DNA of 24,944 bases, taken from contig WTBX01000244.1 in assembly GCA_013138855.1 (NCBI GenBank), positions 1 through 24,944 of the forward strand. Direction: 5' to 3'. Source of the stretch: Methylococcaceae bacterium. Lineage in GTDB: Bacteria; Pseudomonadota; Gammaproteobacteria; Methylococcales; Methylomonadaceae. Below are positions 15,961 to 23,302 of this stretch, piece by piece. The notes beneath the pieces are model-generated. The model searched no databases and had not been told where the DNA came from. It worked only from the letters and a program-made list of their open reading frames with translations. Position numbers and translations under genes: made by a program. The number at the start of each line of letters is the position of its first letter. The stretch's first letter is position 1.

Positions 15961-17727
15961 TTACACGTTAAATTTATCTAAACCAATATGATGTAACATT
16001 TTTTGCAATTTATTTTCAGTCAATGGTTTTTCAACATAATCTTTAGCATTCAGAGCTAAACATTTATCAATCACTTTGTACTCTTCGCCAATGGTAAAAA
16101 CCACCACAGGAATTTTTCTGGCAAACTCATGATTCTTTAACCATGCCATCACCTGAAAACCATCGACTTTCGGTAAATCTAAATCTAATAAAATAAAGTT
16201 AGGGTAATTATCAAGCTCATCAAGATAAGCAATCGCCTCCTCTCCATTTGCAAGCGTTTTAATTTTAATATTAAACCCTGCCTTATGTGCAAATTCTCTT
16301 AAGGTATGTGTACTTAATAGCGTATCGGTCACACTGTCTTCAATCAGCAAAATATTTAAATGTTTTTGCGAATCTAAGCTCTCATGAAAAAAACTAACAT
16401 AATTACCGCCTTGATTTTTTGAGGTATACATTGCTTTATCGGCTTGTTGTAATAACTCTTCTGCATAAGTTGCTCCATGAGGATATAAGGCAACGCCCAG
16501 ACTACTCGAAAAAAAATGTTTTTTATTCATCAAGAAATAAGGTTCACTGAGATGCGCTCGAATTTTTTCAGCAATCACAATAGCATTTTCTCTGGCTTCC
16601 ACTAAGCCTGTCTCTTTTGCATGAATCAAGACAACAAATTCATCTCCGCCTAATCGAGCCGCCATATCTTCCTCACGCAGTGTCGATAATAAACGCCTTG
16701 CTACTTGAACCAGCAGTTTATCGCCCTCGCCATGGCCATGCGTATCATTTAAGGCTTTAAATTTATCTACATCCAGAAAAATGAGCGTACCGTATAAGTT
16801 ATATCGCTTAGCAACCGCCATTTCATGTTGAATGCGATCCAGTAATAAACGACGATTAGCCAAGGAAGTTAATGAATCATAAAAAGCTAATCTGCGGATT
16901 TGCTGCTCAATCTTATATTTTTCGGTGACATCCGACATAATCGCAACGTAATTAGTCAAACTATGATCGGCATTATAAACAGCAGTGATAGTAAGCCATT
17001 GTAAATAAAGCGTCTTGTCTTTACGGTAATTCCAAATTTCGCCTTCATATTTTCCTTCCGTAGTTATTTGTCGCCAAAACTCTTTATAAAATGCCTTATC
17101 TTGTTTGCCCGATTTTAAAATACTCATATTTTTACCGACAACCTCTTCCGTAAGATACCCCGTGACCTCAGTAAATGCGTTATTAACTCTAAGAATATTG
17201 CCTTGAGAATCGGTAATGGTGACACAAATATGGGTTTTAAATGCCAAGGCTTCCAGTGACTCAAATTCATTTTCCTGATCTTGAGTGTCAAGCGGTATAG
17301 ATAAGCGTTTTTTATGTTCTTTAATGAGTTTTTCAATATGAGAGTGTAATAATTGCTGTTTATTTAAAACATTATGAATACAGTCAGGTAGTTTTTTTAA
17401 ATGCCTTCCATCAACCTCTTTCACAATATAATCAGCAACACCTGCTTTAATCGCTCTAATTGCGGTGTCTTCACAACCTGTTGCGGTAATAAAGATGACA
17501 GGAATAAAGTCAGGAATATATTTAAATAGCTCAAAAGCAGTCCCATCACCTAAGCTGATGTCTGCGAGAATTAATTGATATTCATATTTTTTAAGCATCT
17601 GCGTCGCTTCTGCAAGCGAGTAGGAAGTGTGATAATGATAAGCAAGCTTCTCACTTTTAACAAAGCGTTTAAAAGCGAGTTGATCGACTGGATTATCCTC
17701 TATAAAAAGTAAATTAATTTTTTCCAT
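15961..17727 (-). CDS. REC-PAS-GGDEF-REC diguanylate cyclase
   Basis: 588 residues from the ATG at 17727. Order: receiver domain (about 1-120, phospho-site D56 in LADISLGDG); linker; PAS domain (about 155-270, TDSQGNILRVNNAFTEVTGY); GGDEF domain (about 275-450) with an intact active site GGDEF at 360-364 and an intact inhibitory site REED at 351-354, five residues before it; and a second receiver (about 455-588, phospho-site D515 in LLDLDLPKVDG). It should make cyclic di-GMP under control of two phosphorelay inputs and a PAS signal, with product inhibition. A GTG at 17739 is open in frame, but GAGGG sits too close to it and at a suitable 11-12 bases from the ATG. No histidine kinase gene is nearby. 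Confidence 0.95.
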   Translation of the reverse strand: MEKINLLFIEDNPVDQLAFKRFVKSEKLAYHYHTSYSLAEATQMLKKYEYQLILADISLGDGTAFELFKYIPDFIPVIFITATGCEDTAIRAIKAGVADYIVKEVDGRHLKKLPDCIHNVLNKQQLLHSHIEKLIKEHKKRLSIPLDTQDQENEFESLEALAFKTHICVTITDSQGNILRVNNAFTEVTGYLTEEVVGKNMSILKSGKQDKAFYKEFWRQITTEGKYEGEIWNYRKDKTLYLQWLTITAVYNADHSLTNYVAIMSDVTEKYKIEQQIRRLAFYDSLTSLANRRLLLDRIQHEMAVAKRYNLYGTLIFLDVDKFKALNDTHGHGEGDKLLVQVARRLLSTLREEDMAARLGGDEFVVLIHAKETGLVEARENAIVIAEKIRAHLSEPYFLMNKKHFFSSSLGVALYPHGATYAEELLQQADKAMYTSKNQGGNYVSFFHESLDSQKHLNILLIEDSVTDTLLSTHTLREFAHKAGFNIKIKTLANGEEAIAYLDELDNYPNFILLDLDLPKVDGFQVMAWLKNHEFARKIPVVVFTIGEEYKVIDKCLALNAKDYVEKPLTENKLQKMLHHIGLDKFNV

Positions 17728-17887
17728 AGCCTTTATCACCCCTCATGCCCACTAAAGATCTAAGCTATTAATTCTAACACTGTAGCTAGTCTGTATTATT
17801 GATTTTTATCATTTCTTTGAGCTAGCCTGCAAAAGCATAAGTCATTGCTTACAAACACTTTAAAATATGCCGTAAATAACGTAGCTA

Positions 17888-17967
17888 CTTTTAAATTTCT
17901 TAAAACCTGACAGGTCTTCATGGCGATTTAAAAGCATTCAAAAGACGGGGCAGGTTTAAATTTAAAA
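17888..17967. repeat. Imperfect inverted repeat in the gap before the dioxygenase gene
   Basis: TTTTAAATTT-ctta-AAACCTG (left, 17889-17909) is mirrored by CAGGTTTAAATTTAAAA (right, 17951-17967). The left arm also contains ACCTGACAGGT, a palindrome in itself. It could be a decayed mobile repeat or a regulatory structure for the gene at 18000. Nothing else stands out in 17740-17999. Confidence 0.4.
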
Positions 17968-17999
17968 TAGAGATTAAATAACCTTGATGAGGATAATTT

Positions 18000-18698
18000 A
18001 TGCAAATAATCACCGACAAGCTAAAGGCCGATTATTACGACAACGGTTTTGTATTGCTAAAAAAGGTTATTTCAGACAAGCAAATTACTACGCTACTAAA
18101 TGAGTTAAACTATTTTAATCGCGAGATGAATCATTATGGTGTTCGAGATTTAATGAGCAAAGTTCCTTGTATTTTTGATTTAGCATACTCAAAAGAATTT
18201 TTGCAGATCGCACAATTTATATTAGGCGAAAAAGCTAAACCAATTCGTTCCGTATTTTTTGATAAAATACCTCAAGCAAACTGGAATGTTGCTTGGCATC
18301 AAGATACTTCGATTGCCGTATCAACTAAGGCAGATTTAGAGGGCTTTAAGTTATGGAGGATAAAACAAGGCGTTGTTCATGTTGAACCACCCGAACGCTA
18401 TTTAGTCAGTATCTTAACTTTACGCCTACACTTAGATACAACCACGCTTGAAAATGGCGCATTAAGAGTGATTCCTAAAAGTCATAAAAACGGACGTATT
18501 AATGCCGCAAAAATCGCGGCCTTAGTTGAAGAGAATCAAGCCGTCAGCGGTGATGCAAATGCAGGTGACGTATTATTGATGAATCCGTTATTATTACATG
18601 CTTCGCGTAAAGCCATCACCGCAACACACCGCCGAATTATTCACATTGAATACTCAGCAATGGATTTGCCAGCTCCATTAATCTGGCATGAAACATAA
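18000..18698 (+). CDS. Phytanoyl-CoA dioxygenase-like (PhyH) Fe(II)/2-oxoglutarate oxygenase
   Basis: 232 residues. The family hydroxylates small substrates using Fe(II), 2-oxoglutarate and O2. The iron ligands are visible: H100 and D102 in AWHQDTSI, and the distal H200 in LLLHASRKA; R211 in THRRIIHIEY probably binds 2-oxoglutarate. The N-terminal KADYYDNGFVLLKKVIS is typical of PhyH proteins. The substrate cannot be told; relatives act in very diverse pathways. GAGGA lies 9 bases before the ATG. It stands alone, followed by a repeat cluster that may end the transcript. Confidence 0.9.
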   Translation: MQIITDKLKADYYDNGFVLLKKVISDKQITTLLNELNYFNREMNHYGVRDLMSKVPCIFDLAYSKEFLQIAQFILGEKAKPIRSVFFDKIPQANWNVAWHQDTSIAVSTKADLEGFKLWRIKQGVVHVEPPERYLVSILTLRLHLDTTTLENGALRVIPKSHKNGRINAAKIAALVEENQAVSGDANAGDVLLMNPLLLHASRKAITATHRRIIHIEYSAMDLPAPLIWHET

Positions 18699-18868
18699 CT
18701 ACTCAGTAGTATACGGAGCCGCGACTTTTAGTCGCGCACGAGACCTAAAAATACCTTCAAAACGTATTTACTTTAAAAAACAGGGCAAAAACACGGCTTT
18801 TAATGGCACCAAATGTGTTCTTGCTACTGTTTGGAATGAAACACAATAATACCCGAAACTTAAAATAT

Positions 18869-18993
18869 ATTTTTACCATGAAGGACATGAAGAACATGAA
18901 GATAAAATCCTTAAAGCTTCATGTCCTTCATGGTTTATAAGTTTTACTAAGTTGACTGGTATAATTTCGTAAGTTATTAGAATCGCATTCCTT
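18869..18993. repeat. ATGAAG hairpin repeat, copy 1
   Basis: The left arm holds three ATGAAG units spaced by 9 bases, and the right arm two complementary CTTCAT units, separated by GATAAAATCCTTAAAG. A conserved tail follows (ttttactaagttgac, then TTTCG-AAGTTATTA). A second copy at 21001-21124 has two left and three right units, so the arms differ by whole 9-base steps. Both copies lie in the same orientation upstream of plus-strand genes. Confidence 0.75.
18952..18980 (+). promoter_or_regulatory. Possible sigma70-type promoter in the ATGAAG repeat, copy 1
   Basis: TTGACT, 17 bases, TATTAG. The same spacing and nearly the same hexamers occur in copy 2 (21084-21112). It points towards the lipoprotein gene about 110 bases downstream. 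The match is moderate and rests on sequence alone. Confidence 0.3.
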
Positions 18994-19089
18994 TGAGTAA
19001 TTATGACTCGTGCGCGACTAAAAGTCGCGGCTCCGCCTGAGTCGTTACTATGAAACTTAATTTAATTAAAATAGACCCATTATCTCTAC

Positions 19090-19494
19090 ATGAAAAAATT
19101 ATCCGCAAAACTTATGTCTTTCGCAGTTATCACACTCATCAGCGGTTGTGCTGCAACAGGCGATAAAGCCTCTGAAAACACTGAGCCAGAGGCTAAAACA
19201 CCAAGCTATATTAATGAATACCCTACCCGCGATCGTGTCGATTATGTTTTAAACTGCGTGGCTAAACATGGGGGATTAACTTATATCTCTCAATACGCTT
19301 GTGGTTGCAAGATTGATAAAATAGCTGAAAAATTAAGTTTTGAAGAATTTGAGGCGGCAACCACTTTTGGTTATATGCGTAAAACACCGGGTGAAAATGG
19401 CGCGGCTTTTCGTGATCCTGAACAATCTAAAAGTCTTAAGAAACGCTTGAAAGAGGCAGAGAACAATGCAGAGAAAAGTTGTTTTGTGAAATAG
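19090..19494 (+). CDS. Cysteine-rich lipoprotein of unknown function
   Basis: 134 residues. A lipoprotein signal ends in the lipobox LISGC, with the lipidated Cys at 20, followed by AATGDK; there is no Asp at +2, so outer-membrane sorting is expected. The mature part has four more cysteines (about 56, 71, 73, 131), including the pair CGC in YACGCKIDKIAEK, suggesting disulfides or metal binding. The stretch PGENGAAFRDPE looks conserved, but I do not recognise a named family. The gene is flanked by repeats on both sides and stands alone. Confidence 0.8.
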   Translation: MKKLSAKLMSFAVITLISGCAATGDKASENTEPEAKTPSYINEYPTRDRVDYVLNCVAKHGGLTYISQYACGCKIDKIAEKLSFEEFEAATTFGYMRKTPGENGAAFRDPEQSKSLKKRLKEAENNAEKSCFVK

Positions 19495-19502
19495 CAATTA
19501 AT

Positions 19503-19587
19503 ACGGAGCCACGACTTTTAGTCGTGAAGGTGGTTATAAGTTCTACCGAGGGTTTTAACGCTTCCGCGACTAAAGTCGCGGCTCCGT
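19503..19587. repeat. Short REPIN-like element between convergent genes
   Basis: ACGGAGCCACGAC...GTCGTG at 19503-19526 faces CCGCGAC...GTCGCGGCTCCGT at 19564-19587 across about 37 bases. It fills the gap between the convergent lipoprotein and homoserine kinase genes, so it can act as a two-way terminator. The left hairpin carries paired changes (CACGAC with GTCGTG) that keep the stem intact. Confidence 0.78.
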
Positions 19588-19595
19588 GTCTTAGC

Positions 19596-20528
19596 TTAGG
19601 CCAAAGGCTGAGTTTGTAAGTGTTGTATAAAAATTTGTTTATATATATTCGGATCTTTAATAACCGTCAATTCAGAAGCGCGTGGAAAATGCTGATGTTC
19701 CAAACGCGACAACCAAAAGCGTAACGCCGCTTTTTGCAGCGTAATAGGCCAAAGCTGTTTTTCCTCATGCGTTAACGATCTTTGTTGCTGATAAGCCCCA
19801 ATTAATGCCGTCATTTTTTCCACTTGCAATTGCCCTTGATGCTGACACCAATCATTTACCGTAATCGCAAGATCTAATAGTAAATCATCATAACAAGCTA
19901 GATAAAAATCTAATACTCCCGTCAGTTTATCGCCTGTAAATAAAGCATTATCTTTAAATAAATCCGCATGAATAATACCTTTAGGAAGCGTCTGACTACT
20001 GACGGGCTTCACTCGTAAAAGTTGTTGAGTAATAAGAGCAAGGTCTTCTTCAACTAATTTATGTTTTATTTTGTCAAAGGCTTGTTGAAACCAATCCTCC
20101 CCCATATCACTTGCTCGACGTTCAGAGTAATTGAGTCCTGCAAGATGAATTTTTCCTAATTCTGAACCAATAGCTTCACATTGTTTTATAGTCGGCTCTA
20201 AAACAGACGAACCCCTTAAACAACTAAAAATCGTCGCCGCTTTAGCCTGTAAAACCCGCACCATTTCACCGTTATTATCCGCATGAGCTTGTGGGCAATG
20301 TGTTCCCGCTTGTTGTAAATGATTTAATAAATTAAGAAAAAACGGAATGGATTCAGGCTTTAGATTTTCAAACAAGGTCAGAATATAATCACCTGTTGTC
20401 ATTCTCAGACGGTAATTAGTATTGTCTATGCCATCTTCAATACCACTAAATTCAATTAACTCTCCGAGTTGATAATGGCTAAGAAAACCCCTTAATTCTT
20501 CGCTGCTAACAGCCGTATAAACTGACAT
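19596..20528 (-). CDS. thrB: Homoserine kinase (APH-fold type)
   Basis: 310 residues. It phosphorylates homoserine on the path to threonine. It is the aminoglycoside-phosphotransferase-like form found in Pseudomonas and relatives, not the GHMP form of E. coli: GIEDGIDNTNYRL near 29-41, YILTLFE at 48-54, the catalytic loop IIHADLFKDNALF (D189, N194), and the metal-binding D207 in GVLDFY. It starts 6 bases after the DUF2782 gene, a pairing usual in Gammaproteobacteria. MetA, which competes for homoserine, is encoded about 4 kb away. Confidence 0.95.
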   Translation of the reverse strand: MSVYTAVSSEELRGFLSHYQLGELIEFSGIEDGIDNTNYRLRMTTGDYILTLFENLKPESIPFFLNLLNHLQQAGTHCPQAHADNNGEMVRVLQAKAATIFSCLRGSSVLEPTIKQCEAIGSELGKIHLAGLNYSERRASDMGEDWFQQAFDKIKHKLVEEDLALITQQLLRVKPVSSQTLPKGIIHADLFKDNALFTGDKLTGVLDFYLACYDDLLLDLAITVNDWCQHQGQLQVEKMTALIGAYQQQRSLTHEEKQLWPITLQKAALRFWLSRLEHQHFPRASELTVIKDPNIYKQIFIQHLQTQPLA

Positions 20529-20534
20529 TAACGC

Positions 20535-20870
20535 CTACCACTCCAAAAGTTTCCATTGATGAATATTTTGCTCACGATCTAAATCACTGCCGCGTACATC
20601 CATATTGCCATCGCCATCGGTATCAATTAAGTAATACGCAGGGCCTATATCAGGAATGATTTTAACCATATACAAATCTCCATTTTTACGAAATTCTTGT
20701 ATAGTTTTTTTACCTTTACGAATAATGGTAATGTCAGGTTCCATTGCCTCATCACTCTCAATTTCCTCTGGCATATCGGGCATTTCAGGCATTGGCATGA
20801 CTTCTTCGGTCTCTTCCTCAGCAAAACACAAAGCAGGAACGAGCAATATCAGGACTAATAAACGACGCAT
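20535..20870 (-). CDS. DUF2782 family exported protein
   Basis: 111 residues. A Sec signal peptide (RRLLVLILLVPALCFA) is followed by an acidic Met/Pro/Glu-rich linker (about 18-46) and the DUF2782 domain: DITIIRKGKKTIQEFRKNGD, LYMVKIIPDIGPAYYLID, ending in QWKLLEW. The family is small, found in Gammaproteobacteria, often beside homoserine kinase; its function is unknown. It is the first gene of the pair with thrB. DTDGDGNMD (near 85-93) resembles a calcium-binding loop, but a single loop of this kind is weak evidence. Confidence 0.9.
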   Translation of the reverse strand: MRRLLVLILLVPALCFAEEETEEVMPMPEMPDMPEEIESDEAMEPDITIIRKGKKTIQEFRKNGDLYMVKIIPDIGPAYYLIDTDGDGNMDVRGSDLDREQNIHQWKLLEW

Positions 20871-20940
20871 GACTGAATCTCCTATTTATTCAGTATAAAA
20901 GTACATAGTACCGTTTTTTTAACGTTGGGTTAATCAACGG

Positions 20941-20964
20941 AGTGAAAAAACAAGTTTTTTCACT
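20941..20964. repeat. 24-base palindrome, second copy
   Basis: AGTGAAAAAAC and GTTTTTTCACT, the reverse-complement form of the hairpin at 11023-11046. It lies between the divergent DUF2782 and pap genes, where no terminator is expected on the plus strand, so it looks like a dispersed repeat or a binding site. Confidence 0.5.
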
Positions 20965-21000
20965 TTTCCTAAATAAAATGCCAGCAAGTTTTAAAAATTG

Positions 21001-21124
21001 ATTTTTACCATGAAGAACATGAAGATAAAATCTTTAAAGCTTCATGTTCTTCATGCCCTTCATGGTTCATAAATTTTACTAAGTTGACAGATATAGTTTC
21101 GGAAGTTATTAAAGTTGTATTCCT
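21001..21124. repeat. ATGAAG hairpin repeat, copy 2
   Basis: Two ATGAAG units on the left and three CTTCAT units on the right around GATAAAATCTTTAAAG, then the same tail as copy 1 at 18869-18993. Together with the 24-base palindrome it fills most of the 331-base gap 20871-21201, in which I see no gene. Confidence 0.75.
21084..21112 (+). promoter_or_regulatory. Possible sigma70-type promoter in the ATGAAG repeat, copy 2
   Basis: TTGACA, 17 bases, TATTAA, facing pap with its -10 about 90 bases upstream of the ATG. A separate TATAAT at 21161-21166 lies closer to the gene but lacks a good -35. Confidence 0.35.
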
Positions 21125-21201
21125 AAGCATCAAAAATGCATTTATAGATAAAGATAAAGGTATAATCAAATTATCCTTAAAAGCTCTTAAAAGGGGGCGA
21201 T

Positions 21202-22692
21202 ATGTTTGAAATTGCTGAATTAGGTCATACTGTCAGTAAGTCTGACTACAACACCCAGATACCTACGTTAAGAACCGAATTATTAATGGCGCAACAACAG
21301 CTTAAAAGCGGTGATTTTCCCGTTATTATCCTGATTTCAGGGGTAGATGGCGGCGGCAAAGGTGAGGTGATTAATTTACTCAATGAATGGTTAGACCCTC
21401 GCTATATGCGTACTATCGCTTTTGGTACGCCTAGTGACGAAGAGAAAGAACGTCCTAAATTTTGGCGTTTTTGGCGAACCTTACCCCCTAAAGGTTCGGT
21501 CGGCATTTATGTCGGTTCTTGGTATAGCGATCCCTTATCGCAGCGTGTTTATGGCGAAACCGATGATAATGTTATTCAAGTTGAGTTAATGGAGATTCGC
21601 CAATTAGAGCAGGAATTAATTGACGATGGTGCATTGATTATCAAATGTTGGCTACATCTTAAAAAAGATGAGCAAAAAAAGCGTTTGAAAGCCTTAGAAA
21701 AAAATGCTGAAACACGCTGGCAAGTCACCGCTAGAGATAAACGGCATTTAAAACTATATGATGATTTTTTATCGGTAGCTGAAAAAGTCTTAACCGAAAC
21801 TAGCACGGGCGATGCACCGTGGTTAGTGGTTGATGGTTCTAATATACGTTATAGCAGCTTAACGGTGGCTCAACATATACTCAGCCGAGTTCAACAACAT
21901 ATTGTTAAGCGTGAAGCAACTAAAGCGGTTGAACCTACCAAAGCTGCTGCGGGAGTGGTTCATGTTAGCCAGCAGAACTTATTGGATTCTTTGGATTTAT
22001 CATTAAGTTTAGATAAAAAAACCTACAATCAGCAGCTCTCCGCTTATCAAGGAAAATTAAATAAACTTGCCAGAGAAGCACATAATCAAAAACGTTCTAG
22101 TGTGTTAGTGTTTGAAGGCTGGGATGCGGGCGGTAAAGGTGGTGCTATTCGTCGTTTGACTCATGCGGTGGATGCGCGTAGTTATCAAATTATTCCCGTT
22201 GCAGCCCCGACGGATGAAGAAAGACAGCATCATTATTTATGGCGTTTTTGGCGGCATATTTCCCGCGCGGGCTTGTTAACGATTTATGATAGAAGTTGGT
22301 ATGGCAGGGTTTTAGTGGAGCGTGTCGAAGGTTTTGCCACTCAAAACGAATGGAGTCGTGCTTATTCTGAAATCGTCAATTTTGAAGAGGCAATGACAGC
22401 GCATGGGATGTTGGTCTTAAAATTCTGGCTGCATATTGATAACGATGAACAATTAGCACGTTTTAAAGCGCGTGAGCAAATTAGTTATAAGCAGCATAAG
22501 ATTACCGAGGAAGATTACCGTAATCGTGATAGATGGGATGAGTATCAGCTTGCGGTTAATGAAATGGTAGCGCGTACCAGCACCCAAAGCGCACCGTGGA
22601 TTTTAGTTGAAGGTAATGATAAAAAATATGCGCGGATTAAAATTTTGAAAACTTATTGTGAACGCTTGGAAAAAATGTTGGATGAGAAATAA
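21202..22692 (+). CDS. pap: Polyphosphate:AMP phosphotransferase (two-domain PPK2)
   Basis: 496 residues. The enzyme moves phosphate from polyphosphate to AMP to make ADP. It has two PPK2 domains: domain 1 with P-loop GVDGGGKGE (about 47-55) and FWRFWRTLPPKGSVGIYVGSWY; domain 2 with GWDAGGKGG (about 306-314), LWRFWRHISRAGLLTIYDRSWYGRVLVERVEGF and the lid-like region near residue 420. The duplicated layout and length match Pap (PPK2 class II), where the second domain is taken to be catalytic; domain 1 lacks the D-R-SWYGRVL residues (it has GSWYSDPLSQRV). AAGGGGG lies 6 bases before the ATG. It stands alone and ends at a hairpin. Confidence 0.95.
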   Translation: MFEIAELGHTVSKSDYNTQIPTLRTELLMAQQQLKSGDFPVIILISGVDGGGKGEVINLLNEWLDPRYMRTIAFGTPSDEEKERPKFWRFWRTLPPKGSVGIYVGSWYSDPLSQRVYGETDDNVIQVELMEIRQLEQELIDDGALIIKCWLHLKKDEQKKRLKALEKNAETRWQVTARDKRHLKLYDDFLSVAEKVLTETSTGDAPWLVVDGSNIRYSSLTVAQHILSRVQQHIVKREATKAVEPTKAAAGVVHVSQQNLLDSLDLSLSLDKKTYNQQLSAYQGKLNKLAREAHNQKRSSVLVFEGWDAGGKGGAIRRLTHAVDARSYQIIPVAAPTDEERQHHYLWRFWRHISRAGLLTIYDRSWYGRVLVERVEGFATQNEWSRAYSEIVNFEEAMTAHGMLVLKFWLHIDNDEQLARFKAREQISYKQHKITEEDYRNRDRWDEYQLAVNEMVARTSTQSAPWILVEGNDKKYARIKILKTYCERLEKMLDEK

Positions 22693-22713
22693 AATACAAC
22701 TCACTTAAAACCT

Positions 22714-22739
22714 CGTTCCCACTTTTTAAGTGGGAATGC
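22714..22739. repeat. Hairpin after pap, same repeat family as in orf5
   Basis: CGTTCCCACTT and AAGTGGGAATGC flank a 3-4-base loop 21 bases after the pap stop, a good position for a terminator. The ends match the palindrome inside orf5 at 8782-8808. Confidence 0.65.
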
Positions 22740-22772
22740 CTAATAACCTCATTAACTCAGAGGGAGTTAACC

Positions 22773-22952
22773 ATGCAAACAATTAGACAAGAAGCATTAA
22801 ACACAATAGCTCGGTTACCAGAAAATTCTAATATGGAAGAGATTATTTATCGGCTTTATGTGTTGGAAAATATTCGGTGAGGACAGGAGGATGCAAAGCA
22901 AGGAAAAGTTAAGTCTATAGATGATGTGCTTAGAGAAATTCAAACATGGTGA
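22773..22952 (+). pseudogene. Antitoxin gene interrupted by an in-frame TGA
   Basis: From the ATG at 22773 (AGGGAG upstream) the frame reads MQTIRQEALNTIARLPENS, then through EEIIYRLYVLENIR to TGA at 22878-22880, then continues GQEDAKQGKVKSIDDVLREI to QTW and a stop at 22950. The two parts look like one antitoxin of about 59 residues of the type that precedes RelE/ParE toxins, where the part after VLENIR commonly reads as xGQxAAKQGKV. The stop removes the C-terminal part, which usually binds the toxin. The toxin ATG overlaps the gene's final codons. Confidence 0.75.
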
Positions 22953-23242
22953 ATTGGACAGACCACGCTTTATCTCAACTTCATCATCTTCACGATTATA
23001 TTGCCCAAGATTCATCGCTTTATGCCAAGCGAGTCAGTGATTCGATAGTTCGTAAAACTATTGGGCTTGATATGCTACCTTATAAGGGACGTAAGGTTGC
23101 GGAATTAAACGAAGAATTTGTTCGTGAATTGGAAATATCTTCTTGGCGCATTATTTATGAAGTTAAGCGAGATGATATTGATATTTTGGCTGTAATTCAT
23201 AAACGGCAAGATTTACAAGTTGGTGATATTCCAAGAAAATAA
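22946..23242 (+). CDS. RelE/ParE family toxin
   Basis: 98 residues from the ATG at 22946; a GTG at 22949 would give one residue less and a start MNWTDHAL typical of the family. Features: WTDHALSQLHHLHDYIAQDS, then SDSIVRKTIGLDMLPYKGRKV, then ELEISSWRIIYEVKRDDIDILAVIHKRQ, the usual RelE/ParE fold order (two helices, then strands). RelE-type members cut mRNA on the ribosome and ParE-type members poison gyrase; which applies cannot be told. The gene looks complete although its antitoxin gene is interrupted. Confidence 0.88.
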   Translation: MVNWTDHALSQLHHLHDYIAQDSSLYAKRVSDSIVRKTIGLDMLPYKGRKVAELNEEFVRELEISSWRIIYEVKRDDIDILAVIHKRQDLQVGDIPRK

Positions 23243-23302
23243 CCATTGAGCTGAATATCCCCAACTCCCTCTTGGAAAGTAGGAACTAGCAATAATAAAT
23301 AT

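Larger units (their letters stand above)
18713..19035. repeat. REPIN-like element with a second repeat inside its core
   Basis: Left palindrome at 18713-18745 (GGAGCCGCGACTTTTAGTCG and so on to CACGAGACC) and its inverted partner at 19007-19035, facing each other as at 383-506. The core of about 260 bases contains the ATGAAG hairpin repeat at 18869-18993, so one element probably landed in the other. This accounts for most of the 391-base gap between the dioxygenase and lipoprotein genes; I see no gene in it. Confidence 0.78.

Noticed and set aside
17728..17739. GTG start for the REC-PAS-GGDEF-REC gene
   Set aside because: The GAGGGG sequence touches this GTG, leaving no spacing, while it is correctly spaced for the ATG at 17727 where the receiver domain begins.
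18869..18993. CRISPR-like array because of repeated ATGAAG units
   Set aside because: Units are 9 bases, arranged as two inverted arms around a short loop, with no unique spacers and no cas genes.
20535..20870. EF-hand calcium protein call for the DUF2782 protein
   Set aside because: A single DTDGDGNMD loop without flanking helices is not enough, and the whole protein matches the DUF2782 pattern.
22878..22880. TGA read as selenocysteine in the antitoxin
   Set aside because: No suitable SECIS-like hairpin was seen directly after it, the family has no Cys there, and a point mutation or sequencing error is simpler.
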